Part shown: piece by piece, positions 50,882 through 60,688 of the stretch
Layout: the number at the start of each line of letters is the position of its first letter
Numbering within the stretch: position 1 is the stretch's first letter
Origin: Spongiivirga citrea
GTDB lineage: Bacteria; Bacteroidota; Bacteroidia; Flavobacteriales; Flavobacteriaceae
DNA: 64,000 bases
Direction of reading: 5' to 3'
Assembly (NCBI RefSeq): GCF_010671565.1
Contig: NZ_JAABOQ010000005.1
Span: forward strand, 124,001-188,000
Translations under genes and position numbers: made by a program
The notes under the pieces: model-generated
The model's database searches: none
Told to the model about the DNA's origin: nothing
What the model saw: only the letters and a program-made list of their open reading frames with translations

Positions 50882-51505
50882 TCAATAGTTTGGAATATTC
50901 TTGCCCAAAACAATATCCCTGTTGACGGTTAGAATCCCATTTTTTAGTGACGGATTTACTATACCTGATCCACCTCTATTTCTTAGACTCTTTCTTTTAC
51001 TTTGAGTTAAAAGCGGATCATCATCGAACAAAAAATCCTCTAGATAATATTCATTTTTATCTGGTTCCTTAACTGTTAAATGTATATGCTCAGGAGTATT
51101 AAGATTAGGATATGCAGCAGGCCTATAGGTGAAAAAAGTGTACTTACCAGTATTATTTGTTTTTACCCAACCTCTTAGATATCCATGTCGTTGCGCCCAT
51201 CCTTTTGAATTACTTTTTTTAGGGTAGATTCCCTCCCTATTCGTTTGATAGATATATAGAATAACATTTTTGGCAGGTGTTTTTCCATCGTTTTCATAAA
51301 CGGAGCCAGTTAGTTTTAGCTTAGGAGAAGTTGTTGAAAAATTGGGAAGCGTGTCCGTATCGGTTAATACTTTATCTCCATACTCAAAAACAGCTTCGCA
51401 TCCTTGGCAAGGCCCTCCAACAAGTGTCTTTTTATCGTTTTTCTTTGATTGCGAATGACATGAGGTAATTAACAATAAAACAATAACTAAAACTTGACTT
51501 CTCAT
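50882..51505 (-). CDS. Intradiol dioxygenase-like lipoprotein
   Basis: The 207-residue protein has a lipoprotein signal (VLLLITSC, Cys16) and a domain of the intradiol ring-cleavage dioxygenase family (TGSVYENDGKTPAKNVILYIYQTNREGIYPKK, RGWVKTNNTGKYTFFTYRPAAYP, TPEHIHLTVKEP). The His pair in EHIH and the tyrosines in YPKK and YPN are candidates for the Fe(III) ligands (2 Tyr, 2 His). It is exported, which is unusual for aromatic catabolism, so the substrate is uncertain. The start is the Met at 51505, which gives a clean signal. It is last in a five-gene run. Confidence 0.85.
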   Translation of the reverse strand: MRSQVLVIVLLLITSCHSQSKKNDKKTLVGGPCQGCEAVFEYGDKVLTDTDTLPNFSTTSPKLKLTGSVYENDGKTPAKNVILYIYQTNREGIYPKKSNSKGWAQRHGYLRGWVKTNNTGKYTFFTYRPAAYPNLNTPEHIHLTVKEPDKNEYYLEDFLFDDDPLLTQSKRKSLRNRGGSGIVNPSLKNGILTVNRDIVLGKNIPNY

Positions 51506-51544
51506 AACCTTATGAATAAACAACTACTAAAAATAGTGGTTTAT

Positions 51545-51907
51545 TTAACTAAGGAGTATTAAAAGAATCGTAATTATTGCCGGTAAGGCCTGTACAAAGA
51601 AGATCTTTTTATCTGCAGTTAGTGCGCCATAAATTCCGGCTATAGCAACACATCCTAGAAAGAAAAGAGAAACATTCTTGTTCCATTCAATATTCTCAAT
51701 AAAAAACGTCCAGATTAATCCAGCGGCTAAAAAGCCATTATAAAGCCCTTGATTGGCAGCCATTGTTTTTGTTTGACCGAATAATTCTTTTGGAAAATTT
51801 CGAAATACTTTCCTACCTCGAGTTTCCCAAGCAAACATTTCAAACCACAGAATGTAACAGTGAATAAAGGCGATTAATCCGATTAAAATTTTAATTGCAA
51901 TTTCCAT
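51545..51907 (-). CDS. DUF1304 family membrane protein
   Basis: The 120-residue protein has four membrane helices and the DUF1304 features FEMFAWETRGRKVF and MAANQGLYNGFLAAGLIW. The family is small, of unknown function, and often next to oxidoreductase or regulator genes. It starts 12 bases after the preceding gene stop codon, in an apparent operon. Confidence 0.9.
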   Translation of the reverse strand: MEIAIKILIGLIAFIHCYILWFEMFAWETRGRKVFRNFPKELFGQTKTMAANQGLYNGFLAAGLIWTFFIENIEWNKNVSLFFLGCVAIAGIYGALTADKKIFFVQALPAIITILLILLS

Positions 51908-51919
51908 AAAGTTGTTGGT

Positions 51920-52975
51920 TTAGTTTGTTTTAGTATTACGTTCTAAGATCAAGAATTTATCATCTTTTACATTGCCTGTAAAAATGAGATTTCCAAAAGG
52001 TGCAGCTACTGTCGAAGCCGACATTTCACTGCCATCTTCTACATATATTTTTTCAACTTCATAGTCACCCTTGTTGCGATAAGAGATCTTGATTATTTCT
52101 GAAGGAGCTGTCTCTTTTTTGCCTTTGGCGTAGGCTCCAAATCGAAGTAAATTAGGGTGTGCACCTATCCATAAATTACCATTTTCATCAAGCTCGATAT
52201 TATCGACGCCAGTATTACAATCAATATCTTCGATAAAGTTCAGTGAACCATCTTCTTGTCTTGAATACACTTTGACTAAAAAGCCTCTAGGCGATGCTAC
52301 ATACATCAGTTTGCGGTCTCGGTCATAATTAATCCCATTTGCATAGGCAATACCATCAGCAACTTCACGATAGTCGTTTCCGTCAAAATAAATGACATTT
52401 GAAATTGCTCTACCACCATATTCTTCAAAAAACCTTCCTATACCTTCGGTGTATTTATGATCATTGGTGAAGTAAAAACGATTTTCATCAACCATCACGA
52501 CATCATTAGGACTTACCATAGTAGGATGCTTGATGGTTTTTATATGAGATAATGTTGTACTATCTAATCTAAAAAGCTCAATAGAATGTCCTTGAGCCGT
52601 ATGGCTAATAGCCATTACCTGATAGCTGCTATCTTTTTTAAAAAATGAGATTCCGTGAGGCGCAAAGGACTTACCAAAAGTATCGGTTAAGGGAATTGGA
52701 ATATAATTATCAGTTTTTAGATCTAATAAATATAGTCCACCTTTTTCCTCGGAAGTTGGGGGGTATATAGATCGGTCAGTAGCTGATATAAGCGCAAAGC
52801 TATCAAGTTGACTTACGGTGATATCTTCGGCTCCTTTAATTGGGATTCTTTTCAGGATTTGCCCATTAAATTTGGGTTCAATTGTTCTGAAATAGCCTGT
52901 TGAGAATAGTATGTTACCCACAAAAACTAGAAGGATGAGTAATAGGAATAAAATGACTCTTTTGAAGATGCGCAT
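51920..52975 (-). CDS. SMP-30/arylesterase (paraoxonase)-like protein
   Basis: The 351-residue protein has an N-terminal membrane anchor or uncleaved signal (about 5-24) and a six-bladed beta-propeller resembling arylesterases/paraoxonases: FAPHGISFF, SPNDVVMVDENRFYFTNDH, YANGINYDRDRKLMYVA, GVDNIELDENGNLWIGAHPN. Asn and Asp residues in the blades supply Ca2+ ligands. Members hydrolyse lactones or aryl esters. The start may be MRIFKRV (52975) or three codons earlier (52984). Confidence 0.88.
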   Translation of the reverse strand: MRIFKRVILFLLLILLVFVGNILFSTGYFRTIEPKFNGQILKRIPIKGAEDITVSQLDSFALISATDRSIYPPTSEEKGGLYLLDLKTDNYIPIPLTDTFGKSFAPHGISFFKKDSSYQVMAISHTAQGHSIELFRLDSTTLSHIKTIKHPTMVSPNDVVMVDENRFYFTNDHKYTEGIGRFFEEYGGRAISNVIYFDGNDYREVADGIAYANGINYDRDRKLMYVASPRGFLVKVYSRQEDGSLNFIEDIDCNTGVDNIELDENGNLWIGAHPNLLRFGAYAKGKKETAPSEIIKISYRNKGDYEVEKIYVEDGSEMSASTVAAPFGNLIFTGNVKDDKFLILERNTKTN

Positions 52976-53010
52976 ACATGACACTTTGAATTCAAAGTAC
53001 GATTTTTTGC

Positions 53011-53925
53011 TTAATTGAACGATTTCCTAAAAGCAAGCGGTGACATTTCGGTTTTGTTTTTGAAGAGTTTTGTAAATGAAGCAGGTCGCTCAAATCCCAT
53101 ATTGTATGCTATTTCGCTTACTGAAAGCCTAGTTGTAGATAATTGTTGCTTAGCTTTTTCGATTAGTTTATTGTGAATATGTTGTTGTGTACTTTGTCCT
53201 GTGAGTGATTTAAGAACACCGCTTAAATAATTAGGAGAAAGGTGCAATTTATCTGCGACAAATTGGACTGTAGGAAGACCTTTTTCGATTAGGCTTTCCT
53301 CTTTAAAATAATCAGATAACACGAGTTCTAATTGCGTAAGAATCTCGTGATTAACAATTTTTCGAGTTATGAATTGTCGCTCATAAAAGCGCTCAGCATA
53401 ATTAAGCAATAATTCCAACTGCGAAATGATAATTTTTTGACTAAACTTGTCAATGTTTGCTTGATATTCTCGTTGAATGTTTTTTAAAATGTCGAGCATT
53501 AAATGTTCTTCTTTCTCAGAAAGGAATAGGGCCTCATTTACAGAATAATCAAAAAATTCATATTCCTTAACCCGATTGGCCAATGTGCTGTTCCATAAAA
53601 AATCAGGATGAATTAATAAAAGCCAACCTCTAGGTTTACGATTGATATTTGGATTGTCGGTTAAACTCATTACCTGATTGGGCGCAATAAAAGTCATTAA
53701 GCCCTCGTCAAAATCATACTCTTTTTGACCGTAGAAAAACTTATAGGCAACATTGCGTTTTAGTCCGATGGTAAAGTAATCCTGAATCCATTTTAACTGC
53801 TCTACATCCTGTGGATATTGAATTTGAGTATAATCAACCAAACTAATTAAAGGATGTTCAGGTGCTTGTAAGTTGGCGAATTTATGGTAATCACTAATCT
53901 TGCTAAAACGCTGGAGTGTTCTCAT
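53011..53925 (-). CDS. AraC-family transcriptional regulator
   Basis: The 304-residue protein has an N-terminal cupin-like sensory region (about 40-130, FYGQKEYDFDEGLMTFIAPNQVMSL) and a C-terminal AraC double HTH (about 205-304: LPTVQFVADKLHLSPNYLSGVLKSLTGQSTQQHIHNKLIEKAKQQL, LSVSEIAYNMGFERPASFTKLFKNKTEMSPLAFRK). It is the second gene of the SDR-AraC-paraoxonase-like-DUF1304-dioxygenase run and probably activates it. Effector unknown. Confidence 0.94.
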   Translation of the reverse strand: MRTLQRFSKISDYHKFANLQAPEHPLISLVDYTQIQYPQDVEQLKWIQDYFTIGLKRNVAYKFFYGQKEYDFDEGLMTFIAPNQVMSLTDNPNINRKPRGWLLLIHPDFLWNSTLANRVKEYEFFDYSVNEALFLSEKEEHLMLDILKNIQREYQANIDKFSQKIIISQLELLLNYAERFYERQFITRKIVNHEILTQLELVLSDYFKEESLIEKGLPTVQFVADKLHLSPNYLSGVLKSLTGQSTQQHIHNKLIEKAKQQLSTTRLSVSEIAYNMGFERPASFTKLFKNKTEMSPLAFRKSFN

Positions 53926-53954
53926 AATGATAAAGTTATACGAAAATGACTTGA

Positions 53955-54713
53955 CTATAATAACATTCCTCCTGAAACCTCAATTCGTTGCCCGTTTATC
54001 CAACCTGCTTTATCCGAACATAAAAATGCAACCACCCCGTCTATATCATCAATTTCGCCAACACGCCCTAATGTGGTGATATTGGCAATAAGGGCCCTTT
54101 TTTCTTCGTTATCACGATTTGTTCCTCCGGCAAAGTCCGTTGCAATGGCTCCCGGAGCAACTACATTGGCGGTTATTTTTCTTTCGCCGAGCTCCTTTGC
54201 CAAGTAACGTGTAAACACCTCTATACCACCTTTCATCATGGCATAAGCCGACATGCCTGGCAGGCTAAAGCGAGCCAGTCCGCTAGATATGTTGATTATT
54301 CTTCCAGAATCATTTAAAAAGGGTAGTGCGGCTTGGGTTAAAAAGTAAACACTTTTAAGATGTACATTCATCATTTCATCAAATTGTTCTTCGGTAGTAT
54401 CTGCGACCAAGTTGTATGCTCCGGTGCCGGCATTATTAATTAGAAAATCAAAATTCGGGCTGCCGTTTTTCTTTTCTAAATATGCAGCTGCTTTTTCAAT
54501 AAATTCTTGTCCGGTTGTGTGATCGTTTGCATCGAATGGGAATGCAATGACATCTTGGCCAAGTAGTTCTATTTCTCGAACAAGCTCATTCGCTTTTTCT
54601 TTGTTGCTGTGGTAAGAAATAATAACGTCTACACCGTCTTTAGCAAGGCTAAGCGCCATTTCTCTTCCTAAACCTCTGCTTCCTCCTGTTACAATTGCTG
54701 TTTTTTGACTCAT
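53955..54713 (-). CDS. SDR-family oxidoreductase
   Basis: The 252-residue classical SDR has TGGSRGLG (9-16), NNAG (93-96), S144 in NISSGLAR, and Y157-x3-K161 (YAMMK). It has the end motif INGQRIEVSGG. It lies upstream of an AraC gene 29 bases away and heads a run with ester/lactone- and ring-acting enzymes. The substrate cannot be named. Confidence 0.95.
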   Translation of the reverse strand: MSQKTAIVTGGSRGLGREMALSLAKDGVDVIISYHSNKEKANELVREIELLGQDVIAFPFDANDHTTGQEFIEKAAAYLEKKNGSPNFDFLINNAGTGAYNLVADTTEEQFDEMMNVHLKSVYFLTQAALPFLNDSGRIINISSGLARFSLPGMSAYAMMKGGIEVFTRYLAKELGERKITANVVAPGAIATDFAGGTNRDNEEKRALIANITTLGRVGEIDDIDGVVAFLCSDKAGWINGQRIEVSGGMLL

Positions 54714-54850
54714 AATCTTGTTATTTTAAATTATAAGTCAAAGTTGCGTTATTATTACAATGTATATTTTTCCAAACCTACTTTTGTGTTCTCCGAATCT
54801 AATATGTTGATTTTTAGAAGAAAGATTACCCAATGTATTATTGATATTTT

Positions 54851-55285
54851 CTAATTTCTACAAGCACATTCGTGATGCTCGTTAAGATAGGCAATCGTAG
54901 CTTGCGACAATTTTTCCAAAGTAATAGTATCAATATCTGCGAGTTTTTTGACATAGATACATGCTTTGCCCATTTTAAACTTTCCTAAGTCATCTAATAG
55001 CCTTTTACTCTCTTCAGTTGCGGAATATACATATAGTGAAAAGGCAGACTTTCGCGGCGAAAAACCAAGAATGGGGGCATTACCTTCATGACCACTTTCA
55101 TATTTATAATGATAACTACCGAAACCGATTATGGTAGGTCCCCACATTCTAGGTTCGAAGCCTGACCATTTGGTCATAAGTTTAATTAGTTGAAAACTAT
55201 CAGCCTTCTTTTGCTCATTATCAACATACTCATTAATAAAGTCATCAACTTTAACTTCTGTCTCTACGGTTTTATTCTTTGCCAT
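54851..55285 (-). CDS. DUF1801 domain protein (second copy)
   Basis: The 144-residue cytoplasmic protein has the DUF1801 layout: DDFINEYVDNEQKKADSFQLIKLM, MWGPTIIGFGSYHYKYESGHEG, SAFSLYVYSATEESKRLLDDLGKFKMGKACIYVKKLADIDTITLEKL. The tail ends HHECACRN with two cysteines. Function is unknown. It differs clearly from the DUF1801 protein at 11 kb. Confidence 0.9.
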   Translation of the reverse strand: MAKNKTVETEVKVDDFINEYVDNEQKKADSFQLIKLMTKWSGFEPRMWGPTIIGFGSYHYKYESGHEGNAPILGFSPRKSAFSLYVYSATEESKRLLDDLGKFKMGKACIYVKKLADIDTITLEKLSQATIAYLNEHHECACRN

Positions 55286-55350
55286 GAATGCTGTTTTTAA
55301 TGCGAAACGCAGCTTAAATTTACAACATTACTTGATTAGTGTTTTAGACT

Positions 55351-56466
55351 TCATTTTAATTGCTCAATTATCTTATCTACCGCAATACTAAGTTTCTGAT
55401 GTATTTGGGGACTGGAAACATTGGTTATTATGAGTACCCCTGTTTTTGACTCAGGAATAAGGGTTAACCAGCTAGATGTACCATAAGCACCACCGTTTTG
55501 AAAGACAACTTTTGGGTTTTCACCATTTTTGAAGATTTGCCAGAACAAACCATTTTCAAAATCACCATATTTTCCATTCAATAACTCCTGATGTGAGATC
55601 TTAACTAGAGGATTTTCTTCATTTAGCTGAAGCTCCATGTATTTTAGCATATCGCTAACATTAGAGATTATTCCTCCTTCAGCTTTCATTTCTTTTTCAG
55701 CTCTAGGTGGCATCTCGAATCCTTTATGGTTTAATCCTATTGCTAGTAGTTTAGAATCTGTTTCCGAAATTGTAATCTTAGTCTTGTTCATTTCTAGTGG
55801 GTCAAGAATATATTGGCTCAACAGCTCTTCGTAAGATTTGTCAAAAACGTTTTCTAAACAGTATCCAAGCAGATTTGCCCCAGCATTTGAATAATTGAAT
55901 TTATGCCCTGGAATGGTATCTAACTCCACTTTACCTAGCTCCTCTAAAAACTGGTGTTTTTTAAAACCTTCTTGCAGCTTATTAATTTTTTCGGGAAGAT
56001 TATCCCAATCCGGATTTTTAAATAAGCCTTTGTCAGGAAACATTCTTGGCAAACCGCTTGTATGTGTAACTAGATGTCGAAACATAATCGGTGCTTCATT
56101 AAACGCTAGATTTGGAAAACTATCAGGTAGATAATCTCTAATATCATCATCAATATCTAATTTCTCATCTAAAATTGCCTGTGCGAGCAAGGTTCCAGTA
56201 AATGTTTTGGTCAGAGAAGCAATTTCGTAAAGCGTGTTCTCATCTGGCGCTTTTCCGGTTAGCAGTTGACCTTTATGAAATTGATACGTTTTTCCGTTTT
56301 TAATAACCCCTATTGAGACTGCTTTTATTTCTTTATCAAGCAATAGTGAATCGGATATGGAATTAATTATAGTGTTATTATTCTGAATAGTGCTATCGTT
56401 CTTTTTCTGACAAGCTGTAAGCACAAAAAATGAGAAAAAAGATATTAGTAAGTGTTCAAGTTTCAT
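55351..56466 (-). CDS. Serine hydrolase (beta-lactamase class C family) lipoprotein
   Basis: The 371-residue protein has a lipoprotein signal (SFFVLTACQ, Cys19) and the class C fold: nucleophile S84-L-T-K87, FNYSNAG (Y-S-N) and VFQNGG (in place of KTG). It is likely a periplasmic esterase or peptidase acting on cell-wall or D-amino-acid substrates. It resembles the plus-strand hydrolase at 44 kb. Confidence 0.92.
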   Translation of the reverse strand: MKLEHLLISFFSFFVLTACQKKNDSTIQNNNTIINSISDSLLLDKEIKAVSIGVIKNGKTYQFHKGQLLTGKAPDENTLYEIASLTKTFTGTLLAQAILDEKLDIDDDIRDYLPDSFPNLAFNEAPIMFRHLVTHTSGLPRMFPDKGLFKNPDWDNLPEKINKLQEGFKKHQFLEELGKVELDTIPGHKFNYSNAGANLLGYCLENVFDKSYEELLSQYILDPLEMNKTKITISETDSKLLAIGLNHKGFEMPPRAEKEMKAEGGIISNVSDMLKYMELQLNEENPLVKISHQELLNGKYGDFENGLFWQIFKNGENPKVVFQNGGAYGTSSWLTLIPESKTGVLIITNVSSPQIHQKLSIAVDKIIEQLK

Positions 56467-56575
56467 AGTGCTGATTTATAACAGATATACTTGCTAACTA
56501 GCATATTGTTACAATTCGCAACTATTTTTTTAAGTCAATCTAAATAGTAAAATCAGATTTGAAGCGTCTAAAAGT

Positions 56576-57223
56576 TTATTCCAGTGCCTTAAATTCAAAC
56601 CCTAATTCAGAAAAATGGTCTAAGGTTTTTTCAAGAGCATATTTCATGTTTCGCTCTGCCTTTAGACTATCATGAAACACAGCAATACTACCTTCTTGAG
56701 TATTGTTGATAATATAAGATGCGCTTTTTTCAACTGGAATTTCTGGTTTCCAATCGATAGCTAAAGACTCCCACATGATAATTTTATATCCCATTTTAAG
56801 TAGTGCTCTTCCTTTAGGGATGGTGATCTCGCCATAAGGTGGGCGGAATAGTTTTGTTGGCTGTTTTAGGTATAAGGAGTGCTTGGCCATTTCAGCTTCA
56901 GCCAAAGCAATATTTTCTAGATAATCGGGAGTACTGGTTTTCCAGCCTTTTATATGATGAAAGGTATGATTCGCGGCGGTATGTCCTTCTTCTAAAAGCT
57001 TATTGAAAATCTTTGGATGTTTACGAACATTGTCGCCAATGCAAAAAAAAGTTGCTTTGGCATTGTATGTCGCCAAAGTACCTAAAGCCCATTCCGTGAC
57101 TTCGGGAATTGGACCATCATCAAATGTTAGATAGATTGTTTTTTCAGTCCGAGGCATGTGCCATATGTAGTTGGGCAACAAGCGTTGCACTAGATATGGT
57201 GTTTTGACTGGGATGAACTTCAT
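56576..57223 (-). CDS. Polysaccharide deacetylase (NodB domain)
   Basis: The 215-residue protein has the full NodB motifs: TFDDGP (motif 1, first Asp is the base and the second binds metal), HTFHH (motif 2, two His metal ligands) and RPPYGE (motif 3), with later MWESLAIDW and IAVFHDS. It removes acetyl groups from chitin-like, peptidoglycan or exopolysaccharide chains. There is no clear signal peptide. It lies upstream of no other gene on its strand and downstream of the DUF2723 gene. Confidence 0.95.
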   Translation of the reverse strand: MKFIPVKTPYLVQRLLPNYIWHMPRTEKTIYLTFDDGPIPEVTEWALGTLATYNAKATFFCIGDNVRKHPKIFNKLLEEGHTAANHTFHHIKGWKTSTPDYLENIALAEAEMAKHSLYLKQPTKLFRPPYGEITIPKGRALLKMGYKIIMWESLAIDWKPEIPVEKSASYIINNTQEGSIAVFHDSLKAERNMKYALEKTLDHFSELGFEFKALE

Positions 57224-57264
57224 TTATTGAGTGTTCAAGTTGCAAGATTATTTTTTTAAAAATC

Positions 57265-57323
57265 CCTGTTCTCGATACTTTTTAATTTTACTCATGTTCA
57301 ATTAAAACACTCGAACTGACATT
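57265..57323. repeat. Fragment of the intergenic inverted-repeat family
   Basis: CCTGTTCTCGATAC followed about 25 bases later by AAAACACTCGAACTGACATT repeats the right half of the element at 45502-45673; the last 20 bases are identical in both places. Only the right half is present, so this copy is decayed or partial. Confidence 0.65.
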
Positions 57324-57327
57324 AAAA

Positions 57328-60300
57328 CTAATTTGCAGTATCCTCCATCACAGAATCGTTAATTTCTACTGGAGTATCTTCTGGCATTTGCGAACTTACT
57401 GGCGGAATTTGTGGAGCTTCTTCATCAGGATAAAACAACTTAGCGAATTCCTGGAATTCTAACAAGGCCCTTTCTGCAACTTCGTCATCACCATTTTCCA
57501 CCATTACCAAAACGAGACGGCGGTAGTATTCAATGTCCGAGAATATATCTTCTCCAAAAGCTATTTGGTCTGAGGTTTCAAGTCCACTGTAATACAGCAA
57601 ATTCTCTTGATATTTTTTGATGATTTTGGTTAATAAATTCCGTGCCTTTTCTTTCTCACCTACTTTGTAGTATCCATCAGCAAATGGCTCAACAAACACA
57701 TAATAACCAAAATATTCCACTGGCATTTTATCAATAGCCAGATCAATGACTTCTTTGGCTTCTTGGGTTTTGCCTTCTTCCAATAATTTCTCCATAGCCC
57801 TTGCCATATTACTCCTATATGTAATACTATTTCTTCTGGTTTCCGGATCGTGGTAAATATCCTCGCTCTCTGAATTACCCCAGGTCCATTTTTTGATATT
57901 CTTATAAATAACATCAGAATTTACGCGACCCATTTCAAATGGATTATTGCTGTCAACTGGAGTTCTAATCGGAACCAGTTTATAGGCCATTCCATCCAAC
58001 TGTAAGTAATCTTTCATCCAGATATATTCCTTTTCATCAAAACTACCGCCAGAAAAATAAATAGGACGTTCCCAATTATTATTTGCTACTATGTCGAGCA
58101 TTAATAACTGATTTTTAGTGATCGATCCTGGCAATCTAAGTCGAATGGTATCGACAATCTGGTCTGCATCTTCAGCTTGAACGGCACCATTTCTTAAAGC
58201 GGCTTCTTTGTCAACAGGAATGTAAATATTTCTTGTAGGATAGTACACCATGCTTTTTTGAGCCGACGGAATAGCATCAAGATCGATATCGTATTCTCCA
58301 GAGTTTGCTTGTAGCTTTAAAATCTCTCCGTATTGTTTACGCGGGTCGTCATCTTGAACCCAGTCCATAAAACGTTGAATGCTCCAAGCTTCCTCAGTCA
58401 AAGGCTGATGTAATATTTGATCACGACTACCATATCGGTATTGCTCATGCGTTAATTGAGATGGAATAGGCTTACTCTCATAAGCAGCTCTTTTCATCTG
58501 ATCGATATACCAATCAGTGTACAGTAAACTGGTATTTATGACACGCACATCGGTACGATAGCCCTCAATTTCTTGAGCGTACCAGAGTGCAAAGGTGTCA
58601 TTGTCACCTATCGTAAATATAATGGCATCTTCTTCTAAAGAATCTAGATACGATTTAGGCATTGATTGTGCTGTATAACGACCTGAACGATCGTGATCAT
58701 CCCAATTTTGAGATGCCATAAGCGCAGGAATTCCTAATAAGGCGGCGGTGAGCAAAGGAGCCAATATTTTTTGAGGAACAATATTTTTTAATTGATCGAA
58801 TAAGGCATACACTCCAATACCAATCCATATGGCAAATATGTAGAAGGACCCGACTAAAGAGTAATCCCTTTCTCGTGGTTCATAGGGTCTGATATTGGTA
58901 TAAATCTGAATTGCAATTCCCGTAAAGAGGAAAAAGACCAATAGCACCCACCAATCAGTTTTTGATTTTTTGAAATGGAATACCAAACCAATAACCCCTA
59001 ATAAAAGCGGAAGCATAAAATAGGTGTTTCGACCTTTATTATTTAGTACATCACTTGGTAAATTATCCTGTGGTTGAACGTTGGATATATTTTCATCAAT
59101 TATAGGAATACCGCTAAGCCAATTCCCATTTTGCATATCGTATTTTCCTTGAATATCGTTTTGTCTTCCAGCGAAATTCCACATAAAATAACGCCAATAC
59201 ATATAGCCTAACTGATATTGAAACATGAATTTCATGTTCTGGAAAAAGCCAGGTTTTTCAATATCGATATAACGTTCCATTTGTCTCAGGAAGTTGTGGT
59301 ATTCGTCGTAATCAACCTTACCTGCATCATAGGCGGCAAAAAATTGATCAACAGCCTTGCGGGCATTGGTGTCAAAACGGTATTCAGGTTTTAATTGAAA
59401 TTCTGGAACTCCAGCATGCGCCATGTAATTGGTGGAATGTTCGGAACTCCACATTCGCGGTAAGAATCCTTTATGACGATCATCATAATTTTGCCGAGCA
59501 TCTTTCCAATCATTTACTACCACATACTTACCTAGTTTCTTGTCTTGTTCGTATTTTGGTTTATCGTCAATATACTGATTGTCTTCATCAACCAGTGCAT
59601 ATAACTCGGTATACATAGGCCCATAAACAATACCAACACTTGGGTACTGCTCACGATTGTAATAAGCCAATAATTCACGCGCACTAGCAGGGTTATTCTC
59701 ATTAATAACTACCTGCGCATTTGCACGGATAGGAATCATTAACCAAGATGAAAAACCAACACACATAAACAAAAAGCAAAGCACTGCTGTGTTAAGATGT
59801 ACCCATTTTTTGTCACGAGTATATTTTAGTCCAAAATAAAAGAGTACGATGAAAAAGAGTCCTGCAATAATGGTTCCCGAATTAAACGGCATACCAATAC
59901 TGTTGACAAAAAACACTTCAAAGCCACTAAAAATAGATAGGATAGTGGTTAACATAAATCGGTATACAATGACTAGAACAAGAACAACTGCAGCATTGGC
60001 GATCAAGAACATTTTTAGATCGTATTGCTTATAGTTTTTAAAGAAATAAATAAGTCCGATAGATGGGATTGCGAGCATCCCCATAAACTGGATTCCGAAA
60101 GTACAGCCAATTAAAAATGCGATTAAAATAAGCCACTTATTTCCTCTTGGGGTATGCATGTCTTGTTCCCAACGGAGGCCTAAATACAATAGCAATGCCA
60201 TCATAAAACTGGCCATTGCATACACTTCGGTTTCCACAGCATTAAACCAAAAACTATCAGTAAATGTAAAAGCGAGCGCTCCTACAAGTCCACTACCTAA

Positions 60301-60663
60301 AATAGCCTGAGCTTTGGCAGAGGTTAATTCACCTTCATTAATTACGAATTTTTTCACGAATTGTGTAATGGTCCAAAACATAAAAAGAATGGTAAAAGCA
60401 CTTGCGAAAACTGACATTTGATTCACCATTAAAGCCACTTGTGAAGGCTCCATAGCAAACCAGGCAAAAAATGCGCCGATCATTTGAAAAAGCGGTGCCC
60501 CTGGAGGGTGGCCTACCTGAAGTTTAGCACTTGTTGAAATATATTCACCCGCATCCCAGAAACTGGCTGTAGGCTCGACGGTTGACATATAGGTAATTAA
60601 GGCTACCGCAAAAGCGATCCAGCCCATTATAATGTTCCACTTTTTATATTGTTGCTCGCTCAT
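57328..60663 (-). CDS. DUF2723 (GT117) membrane glycosyltransferase
   Basis: The 1111-residue protein has about a dozen N-terminal membrane helices, with the family opening TPTASFWDAGEYI-like segment (here VEPTASFWDAGEYISTSAKLQVGHPPGAPLFQMIGA) holding the catalytic Asp-Glu typical of GT-C enzymes. A large soluble domain (about 660-1111) has FTIGDNDTFALWYAQE and a TPR-like end. DUF2723 proteins are related to TMEM260, a protein O-mannosyltransferase, and probably start protein O-glycosylation in Bacteroidetes. The start may be at 60663 or one codon earlier. Its promoter is TTG-N19-TAAATTCG. Confidence 0.93.
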   Translation of the reverse strand: MSEQQYKKWNIIMGWIAFAVALITYMSTVEPTASFWDAGEYISTSAKLQVGHPPGAPLFQMIGAFFAWFAMEPSQVALMVNQMSVFASAFTILFMFWTITQFVKKFVINEGELTSAKAQAILGSGLVGALAFTFTDSFWFNAVETEVYAMASFMMALLLYLGLRWEQDMHTPRGNKWLILIAFLIGCTFGIQFMGMLAIPSIGLIYFFKNYKQYDLKMFLIANAAVVLVLVIVYRFMLTTILSIFSGFEVFFVNSIGMPFNSGTIIAGLFFIVLFYFGLKYTRDKKWVHLNTAVLCFLFMCVGFSSWLMIPIRANAQVVINENNPASARELLAYYNREQYPSVGIVYGPMYTELYALVDEDNQYIDDKPKYEQDKKLGKYVVVNDWKDARQNYDDRHKGFLPRMWSSEHSTNYMAHAGVPEFQLKPEYRFDTNARKAVDQFFAAYDAGKVDYDEYHNFLRQMERYIDIEKPGFFQNMKFMFQYQLGYMYWRYFMWNFAGRQNDIQGKYDMQNGNWLSGIPIIDENISNVQPQDNLPSDVLNNKGRNTYFMLPLLLGVIGLVFHFKKSKTDWWVLLVFFLFTGIAIQIYTNIRPYEPRERDYSLVGSFYIFAIWIGIGVYALFDQLKNIVPQKILAPLLTAALLGIPALMASQNWDDHDRSGRYTAQSMPKSYLDSLEEDAIIFTIGDNDTFALWYAQEIEGYRTDVRVINTSLLYTDWYIDQMKRAAYESKPIPSQLTHEQYRYGSRDQILHQPLTEEAWSIQRFMDWVQDDDPRKQYGEILKLQANSGEYDIDLDAIPSAQKSMVYYPTRNIYIPVDKEAALRNGAVQAEDADQIVDTIRLRLPGSITKNQLLMLDIVANNNWERPIYFSGGSFDEKEYIWMKDYLQLDGMAYKLVPIRTPVDSNNPFEMGRVNSDVIYKNIKKWTWGNSESEDIYHDPETRRNSITYRSNMARAMEKLLEEGKTQEAKEVIDLAIDKMPVEYFGYYVFVEPFADGYYKVGEKEKARNLLTKIIKKYQENLLYYSGLETSDQIAFGEDIFSDIEYYRRLVLVMVENGDDEVAERALLEFQEFAKLFYPDEEAPQIPPVSSQMPEDTPVEINDSVMEDTAN

Positions 60664-60688
60664 CAAAAGGTTTTTAGAAGCATTTGGG

